A stretch of DNA of 10,045 nt from Oscillospiraceae bacterium (GTDB taxonomy: Bacteria > Bacillota > Clostridia > Oscillospirales > Ruminococcaceae). The stretch spans positions 1-10,045 of the forward strand of contig JAEDJF010000052.1 of assembly GCA_016296485.1 (NCBI GenBank). Reading direction: 5' to 3'. The notes under the pieces are model-generated. The model worked only from the letters and a program-made list of their open reading frames with translations. It was not told where the DNA came from and did not search any database. The translations under genes were made by a program, and so were the position numbers. This document shows positions 5,627-10,045 of the stretch, one piece after another; position 1 is the stretch's first letter; each line of letters begins with the position of its first letter.

Positions 5627-6544
5627 TTATCTTTGACCTTTGTCGTAAGGGATACCCTCGGCTTTCGGCGCTCTTGATTTCTTGGAGGTGAAAGCAAGAA
5701 TTACCATAGAAGCTATGAACGGCATCATATCGTAGATGTTGCTGCTCCAGCCGAGATTTGCAAGAATTGTGGAGTCGGAAATATTCGCGAGAGATTTAAA
5801 TACCGCAAAGAAAACTGCCGCAAAGAAAATTCTATGGGGTTTCCACTGACCGAATATCATAACCGCCAGAGCCAAAAAGCCCATTCCGGATACACCGACT
5901 TCAAAGTTCCAGGTCTTTACCGCAGGAACAACGTAAGCAAATCCGCCGAGTCCGCCGAGCATACCGGAAATAATAACACCCGCCCAGCGCATTTTATAGA
6001 CGTTGATTCCGACGCTGTCCGCCGCCTGGGGGTGCTCGCCGCAAGCCATAAGACGAAGACCGAATTTCGTTTTATAAAGTACGATATAGGAAACTACGAG
6101 AATCACCAAACCGATTACAACGAACACGTTAAGCGAAAGACCGCCTATATCAAAAAGGAAGGGAGAGTTGTTGTAATTGAGCTTGGAGGACTGGCTTCCG
6201 TTAAAGTTCTTTACAATTACCATAGCGACCGCAGTCGCCAAAAGGTTAAGGGCCGTTCCGCCTATCGTCTGGTCCGCTTTCAGGTTGATTGACGCAAAAC
6301 CGAGAAGAGCGGAATAGATTCCTCCGACTATTGCGGAAGCGAGCACGGAAACGGTGATTATCACAAACGAGGACGTGCCGGAAGGAAGGACGTTGAGAGC
6401 GATAATACCCGCGAGAGCACCCATTACCATTATACCTTCAAGGGCTATGTTGATGATACCGGAGCGCTCCGAGAACATTCCGCCGAGAGCAACGAGCATA
6501 AGTACTATTGCAGAAATAAGAGTGTATTTAAGAAGCAAAAGCAT
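5627..6544 (-). CDS. Nucleoside ABC transporter permease (NupQ/YufQ-like)
   Basis: The second inner-membrane subunit of a BMP-type nucleoside importer (BPD_transp_2 family), 305 residues, as is usual. It is highly hydrophobic with about eight to nine membrane helices. Family hallmarks are the early FSERSGIINIALEG (24-37) and the cytoplasmic coupling region FGLRLMACGEHPQAADSVGI (161-180). A short basic tail follows the last helix (about 272-288). Its ATG overlaps the upstream permease stop by 1 nt (TAATG), and it is the last gene of the operon. By the order ATPase, long permease, short permease it corresponds to nupQ of the Bacillus subtilis guanosine transporter; the actual substrate here is inferred. 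Confidence 0.93.
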   Translation of the reverse strand: MLLLLKYTLISAIVLMLVALGGMFSERSGIINIALEGIMVMGALAGIIALNVLPSGTSSFVIITVSVLASAIVGGIYSALLGFASINLKADQTIGGTALNLLATAVAMVIVKNFNGSQSSKLNYNNSPFLFDIGGLSLNVFVVIGLVILVVSYIVLYKTKFGLRLMACGEHPQAADSVGINVYKMRWAGVIISGMLGGLGGFAYVVPAVKTWNFEVGVSGMGFLALAVMIFGQWKPHRIFFAAVFFAVFKSLANISDSTILANLGWSSNIYDMMPFIASMVILAFTSKKSRAPKAEGIPYDKGQR

Positions 6545-7716
6545 TATTTCTCACTCTCCTTTCCGTCGTTTTCCGAGACCGGCTCCGGGGACGCTGGCAA
6601 AACGCTTTCTTTCTCCGCCGCCTTTTTGGATTTTCTCGTCATAAAGGAAACGATTTTTCCTTTAAAGAGCATTGTGAAGGCACAGAGATAAATTATAACA
6701 CCGGTCACGATATTAGCGATTTCAACGGGGAAAATATTCGCGTTCATAAGGCTGCCGCCGATGGTTATATGGCTGATAAGGAATGCCGAGAAAATGCAGC
6801 CGATGGGGTTGGAGGACGCAAGAAGCGCAACAGAAATTCCGTTGAAGCCCATCGCCGGAAGAGAGGTACTTGCAAGGGGGTTCCACTCCGCCACGCCGGA
6901 AAGATAATAGAGACCCGCGCCGAAGCCGGCAAGAGCGCCGGCAATGGTCATTGAAAGAATGATGCTCTTTTTCTCGTTGATACCGGCGTATTTAGCGGCG
7001 TTCTTATTAAAGCCGCAAGCCTTGAGCTCATAACCGAAGGTGGTCTTGTTGACAATTATATACATAACAATCGCCACAATTATCGCAAGGAAAATAGCGA
7101 TTGTAGTCGAGTTGTTCATAAAGAGCTTTCCAAGACCGAAATCCGGGATTATCGCGTCGGGATAAACGCTTCTTAAGCTCCAGGTCTTTGCTTTGTTGGC
7201 GTCATACATAGGGCTCGTGCCGTTGCCGTACATAATCGTATTTACAGCGTAAAGCCCTATCCAGTTGAACATAATGGAGGTAATAACCTCGTTGATATTC
7301 AAATACGCTTTGAATATACCGGGAATTGCGCCCCAAAGCGCGCCGAATACGGTAGCAACGATAAGGCAAAGCCACCAGGGCCACTGGAAAACAATCGCCG
7401 CAAGGATTGCGCCGAAGGCGCCGAGGGTGTACTGACCGGCGGCTCCGATGTTGAAAAGACCGGTTTTAAACGCAAACGCAACGGAAAGACCCGTCATAAT
7501 GAGCGGAGCGGTAGTTGCTATCTCGCGCCCGACTCCCATCGGTTTCATATAAAATCCGCCGAGGAGAATACGTTTAAATCCCTGGTCCCAGAAGGCCGAG
7601 GGGTCAATAATTATAAGAAGCAAAAGTCCTATCAGAAGTCCTATCGCAACGCAGATTAAAGAAGCGGCAAGACTTATAAAACTGTCAGACTTAAAATATC
7701 TTTTAACTGAATCCAT
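6544..7716 (-). CDS. Nucleoside ABC transporter permease (NupP/YufP-like)
   Basis: The first, longer permease subunit, 390 residues, BPD_transp_2 family. An N-terminal helix (about 12-37) is followed by the conserved PLIMTGLSVAFAFKTGLFNI (71-90) and G-GQ segment, further helices, and the coupling-loop motif FGYELKACGFNKNAAKYAGI (227-246). The C-terminal 35 or so residues are a charged tail rich in K, E and P (after about 355), predicted cytosolic and longer than strictly needed for the fold. The ATG overlaps the ATPase stop codon by 1 nt; GGAGG lies 10 nt upstream. It pairs with the next permease to form the membrane channel served by the ATPase and by the BMP lipoprotein encoded upstream. 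Confidence 0.93.
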   Translation of the reverse strand: MDSVKRYFKSDSFISLAASLICVAIGLLIGLLLLIIIDPSAFWDQGFKRILLGGFYMKPMGVGREIATTAPLIMTGLSVAFAFKTGLFNIGAAGQYTLGAFGAILAAIVFQWPWWLCLIVATVFGALWGAIPGIFKAYLNINEVITSIMFNWIGLYAVNTIMYGNGTSPMYDANKAKTWSLRSVYPDAIIPDFGLGKLFMNNSTTIAIFLAIIVAIVMYIIVNKTTFGYELKACGFNKNAAKYAGINEKKSIILSMTIAGALAGFGAGLYYLSGVAEWNPLASTSLPAMGFNGISVALLASSNPIGCIFSAFLISHITIGGSLMNANIFPVEIANIVTGVIIYLCAFTMLFKGKIVSFMTRKSKKAAEKESVLPASPEPVSENDGKESEK

Positions 7717-9263
7717 TATTCAGCCGCCTCCTCTCTTTTGTCACGCTTCGCGCCGGCCATATAAAGACCGAGCTCTTCGACGGTGATCTTTTTCGGGTCA
7801 ACCTCACCGACGATTTCGCCCTCGTACATTACGAGGATCCTATCCGGAACGCTCATAACTTCTTCGAGTTCAAGGCTTACGAGAAGCACCGCTTTTCCTT
7901 CGTCGCGCTGCGCCACAAGCTGTTTGTGTATATACTCAATTGCGCCGACGTCAAGTCCTCTCGTTGGCTGGACAGCAATAAGAAGCTCCGGATTTTTGTC
8001 TATTTCACGGGCTACTATGGCTTTTTGCTGGTTGCCGCCGGACATACTCCGGGCGCGGGTTATACTTCCCTGTCCGCTTCTGATGTCGTACTGCTCTATG
8101 AGTTTATCCGAATATTCCCGTCTCGTTTTAAAGTCAATAAAGCCGTTCTTTTGGAAACGGGGCTCCCAATAGCGCTCGAGCACCATATTTTCCTCAAGGG
8201 AGAAATCAAGCACAAGTCCGTGTTTATGACGGTCCTCGGGAATATGGCTCATTCCGCTCTTATTGCGTTTAATAATCGCGTCGTTAGTGATGTCTTTGCC
8301 GCAAAGCTCTATTTTACCCGATTTTACGCGCTCAAGTCCCGTAAGTCCGTAAACGAGCTCCGTTTGACCGTTGCCGTCGATACCGGCGATACATACGATT
8401 TCGCCCTTCTTGACGTCAAAGGAAACGTTTCTGACTGCGTCCTTGCCTCCGTTCTTGGAAGCAACGGAAAGGTCCTCGACCTTGAGAGCAACTTCTCCCG
8501 GATGTGATTCGCACTTTTCGACCTCAAACTGTACGTCGCGACCGACCATCATTCTCGAAAGCTCTTCCTTGTTGGTATCCTTGACGTTTACCGTGCCGAT
8601 ACATTTACCTTTGCGAAGTACCGTTACTCTGTCCGCGACCGCCATTATCTCGTTGAGCTTATGGGTTATGAAAAGTATGCTCTTGCCTTCGGCGGCAAGG
8701 TTTTTCATAATCTGCATAAGCTCCGTGATTTCCTGGGGAGTAAGTACTGCGGTAGGTTCGTCAAAAATAAGTATATCGTTATCGCGGTAGAGCATTTTGA
8801 GAATTTCCGTTCTCTGCTGCATACCTACGGTACAGTTCTCGATATAGGCGTCGGGGTCGACCTTGAGCCCGTATTTTTCAGAAAGCTCAAGCACCTTGCG
8901 GCGTGCCCCCTGTTTCTGGAGGAATCCCATCTTGTTCGGTTCAACGCCCAAGATGATATTGTCAAGAACCGTAAAAACTTCAACAAGCTTAAAATGCTGG
9001 TGCACCATACCTATATGGAGTGCAGTTGCGTCATTGGGGTTGTTGATTTTGACTTCAACACCGTCTTTTTTGATAACACCGCTCTCCGGTTGATAAAGAC
9101 CGAAAAGAACGCTCATTAAAGTTGATTTGCCTGCGCCGTTTTCGCCGAGAAGCGCATGGATCTCGCCCTTTTTAAGCCGTACGGTAATATTGTCATTTGC
9201 TTTGATACCGGGAAACTCTTTTGTGATATTCAGCATCTCAATGACATATTCAGCCTCAGCCAA
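7716..9263 (-). CDS. Nucleoside ABC transporter ATP-binding protein, double ABC domain (NupO/YufO-like)
   Basis: The energy-coupling subunit, with two tandem ABC domains in about 515 residues. Domain 1 has Walker A GENGAGKST (40-48), a Q-loop glutamine near 89, a degenerate signature (CTVGMQQR, about 144-151) and Walker B ILIFDEP (about 164-170). Domain 2 has a non-canonical Walker A (GIDGNGQTE, about 290) lacking the GKS/T core, but a canonical signature MSGGNQQK and a Walker B-like LLIAVQPTRGLDVGA in which the usual DE is changed to VQ. This asymmetry is normal for sugar/nucleoside ATPases of the type. The start is taken as TTG at 9261-9263, 8 nt after GAGGGAG; the GTG at 9272 nearly abuts that site. 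The stop overlaps the next gene (TAATG). Confidence 0.95.
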   Translation of the reverse strand: MAEAEYVIEMLNITKEFPGIKANDNITVRLKKGEIHALLGENGAGKSTLMSVLFGLYQPESGVIKKDGVEVKINNPNDATALHIGMVHQHFKLVEVFTVLDNIILGVEPNKMGFLQKQGARRKVLELSEKYGLKVDPDAYIENCTVGMQQRTEILKMLYRDNDILIFDEPTAVLTPQEITELMQIMKNLAAEGKSILFITHKLNEIMAVADRVTVLRKGKCIGTVNVKDTNKEELSRMMVGRDVQFEVEKCESHPGEVALKVEDLSVASKNGGKDAVRNVSFDVKKGEIVCIAGIDGNGQTELVYGLTGLERVKSGKIELCGKDITNDAIIKRNKSGMSHIPEDRHKHGLVLDFSLEENMVLERYWEPRFQKNGFIDFKTRREYSDKLIEQYDIRSGQGSITRARSMSGGNQQKAIVAREIDKNPELLIAVQPTRGLDVGAIEYIHKQLVAQRDEGKAVLLVSLELEEVMSVPDRILVMYEGEIVGEVDPKKITVEELGLYMAGAKRDKREEAAE

Positions 9264-9271
9264 AGCTATCA

Positions 9272-9278
9272 CTCCCTC
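9272..9278 (-). promoter_or_regulatory. Ribosome binding site deciding the ATPase start
   Basis: GAGGGAG lies 8 nt before TTG (9261-9263). It overlaps the GTG at 9270-9272, which would add three residues but has no space for ribosome binding. Confidence 0.6.
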
Positions 9279-9311
9279 TTCACTAAAACCTCTGTTTTTT
9301 CAAAACCAGAT

Positions 9312-9340
9312 ATTATATATATAATAACTTAAAACTACAG
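9312..9340 (-). promoter_or_regulatory. Possible internal promoter for the ATPase-permease genes
   Basis: TATAAT at 9312-9317 sits in a short AT repeat. The hexamer 17 nt upstream (CTGTAG, 9335-9340) is a poor -35, and no extended -10 is seen. A promoter here would explain expression downstream of the strong terminator; read-through is the alternative. Confidence 0.3.
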
Positions 9341-9380
9341 AAATTTAAACCTTTTTTTAAAAATAATTCATAAAAAATCA

Positions 9381-9418
9381 AAAAAATAAGAGCCTTGCGC
9401 AAAACGCAAGGCTCTTAT
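9381..9418 (-). terminator. Intrinsic terminator between the BMP lipoprotein gene and the ATPase gene
   Basis: A perfect 14-bp stem (arms 9405-9418 and 9386-9399, core AAGAGCCTTGCG) with loop CAAAA, followed on the minus strand by T runs. It lies 13 nt after the binding-protein stop codon, inside what would otherwise be one operon, so it should lower expression of the ATPase and permeases relative to the binding protein. Confidence 0.88.
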
Positions 9419-9431
9419 CAGTTAAATTCAA

Positions 9432-10045
9432 TTAGGCAACGTATTTTACGTTGACGTTGGAGAAGTCATATTTGGAAACGTCGGCTTCGGAGGAGTTGTT
9501 GTCAACAGAGACGGAACCGTCTTTGATGGCAGCTTTAACAGCCTCATACTCCTCAACAGTGAAGGTAGTGAAGCCCCAAGAAGCTTCTTCGGTAGGAATA
9601 CCTACGTATTCGCCTTCAGCAAGAGAGTAATTGACGAATTTACCGGAATAGTTATCCCAGTTGCCTTTGTTGAGCTCGTCAAGAATGGTCTCGGTTACGT
9701 TCTGGAGACCTTTCATTGCGGAGGTAACGAAGGGGTTGTAATCAGGGCAGATGTCTTTGTTTTCGCCGATGTAGTGCTGGTCAACGTCAACACCGATAAC
9801 TTTTGCATCGTAGTTGAGAGCTGCAGCAAGAGCAGAGGTGTAGATACCGCCGCCGCAAGCGAAAACGATTTCAGTGCCTTCGGAATACCAGCCGTCCATT
9901 CTTGCGGTGATGGTGTCATCGCCGAAGAACTGACCGCCGTAGTTGTAGTTTACGTCAACGGTGATGCCGAGTTCAGCAGCAGCGTCGTTGCAGCCCTGTA
10001 CGAATCCGTAGCCGTAACGGATAACTGCGGGAACAGCCATGCCGC
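9432..10045 (-). CDS. BMP-family nucleoside-binding lipoprotein, C-terminal part (truncated by window edge)
   Basis: The C-terminal roughly 203 residues of a BmpA/PnrA-type (NupN-like) substrate-binding protein that captures nucleosides outside the membrane for the ABC transporter encoded downstream. Visible family features are the VIRYGYGFVQGCNDAA segment, IVFACGGGIYTSALAAA, and KVIGVDVDQHYIG with the conserved aspartates of the ligand-site strand. A typical helical and acidic tail follows. The signal peptide and lipobox cysteine, expected roughly 150-200 residues upstream, are outside the window; the ATG at 10038-10040 is internal, not the start. The gene ends just before a strong terminator, with the transporter genes following in the same direction. 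Purine nucleosides are the likely ligands by family, but this is not proven by sequence. Confidence 0.93.
   Translation of the reverse strand, partial: GMAVPAVIRYGYGFVQGCNDAAAELGITVDVNYNYGGQFFGDDTITARMDGWYSEGTEIVFACGGGIYTSALAAALNYDAKVIGVDVDQHYIGENKDICPDYNPFVTSAMKGLQNVTETILDELNKGNWDNYSGKFVNYSLAEGEYVGIPTEEASWGFTTFTVEEYEAVKAAIKDGSVSVDNNSSEADVSKYDFSNVNVKYVA

Noticed and set aside
1..10045. CRISPR arrays, insertion sequences, tRNA/rRNA genes, phage or integration sites
   Set aside because: No spaced direct repeats, transposase frames, terminal inverted repeats or recognisable RNA genes were seen on either strand.

Overview
The window looks like chromosomal DNA from a spore-forming, probably gut-associated member of the Clostridia (Oscillospirales/Ruminococcaceae-like). 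The evidence is a cotJABC spore-coat operon, Gram-positive Shine-Dalgarno sites, frequent TTG starts, sigma-A-type promoters, hairpin-plus-U terminators, moderate GC in genes with very AT-rich gaps, and a PdtaS/ANTAR antitermination module. The organism is inferred from gene content; no taxonomic marker is present.

Layout. (1) 1-1950, minus strand: a signalling operon. It runs from a near-consensus promoter (1922-1950) through a leader, then two consecutive ANTAR-type response regulators (1218-1802 and 590-1192), then a PdtaS-like sensor kinase (1-597, cut by the window edge). The leader holds two hairpins with identical hexanucleotide loops. The second overlaps the 5' arm of an intrinsic terminator just before the first regulator, which is the arrangement expected of an ANTAR-controlled attenuator. 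(2) 2048-3958, minus: typA/bipA GTPase with its own terminator. (3) 3968-4370, minus: a small PC4/YdbC-type ssDNA-binding protein gene with terminator and promoter. (4) 4471-5564, plus: cotJA-cotJB-cotJC, tightly coupled, behind a sigma-E-like -10 element. A long bidirectional terminator (5577-5618) separates it from the convergent transporter. (5) 5627-10045, minus: a BMP-family (nupNOPQ-type) nucleoside ABC importer. In transcription order it has the substrate-binding lipoprotein (partial, 9432-10045), a strong terminator (9381-9418), then the double-domain ATPase and two permeases joined by 1-nt stop/start overlaps.

How it works together. The kinase and the ANTAR regulators should form one phosphorelay acting on nascent RNA rather than DNA, and the leader suggests the operon controls its own expression. 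The transporter would take up purine or other nucleosides. The terminator after the binding-protein gene would make that protein more abundant than the membrane complex. TypA and YdbC are housekeeping genes without evident links to their neighbours. Most of the window is ordinary; the ANTAR leader is the part most worth following up.
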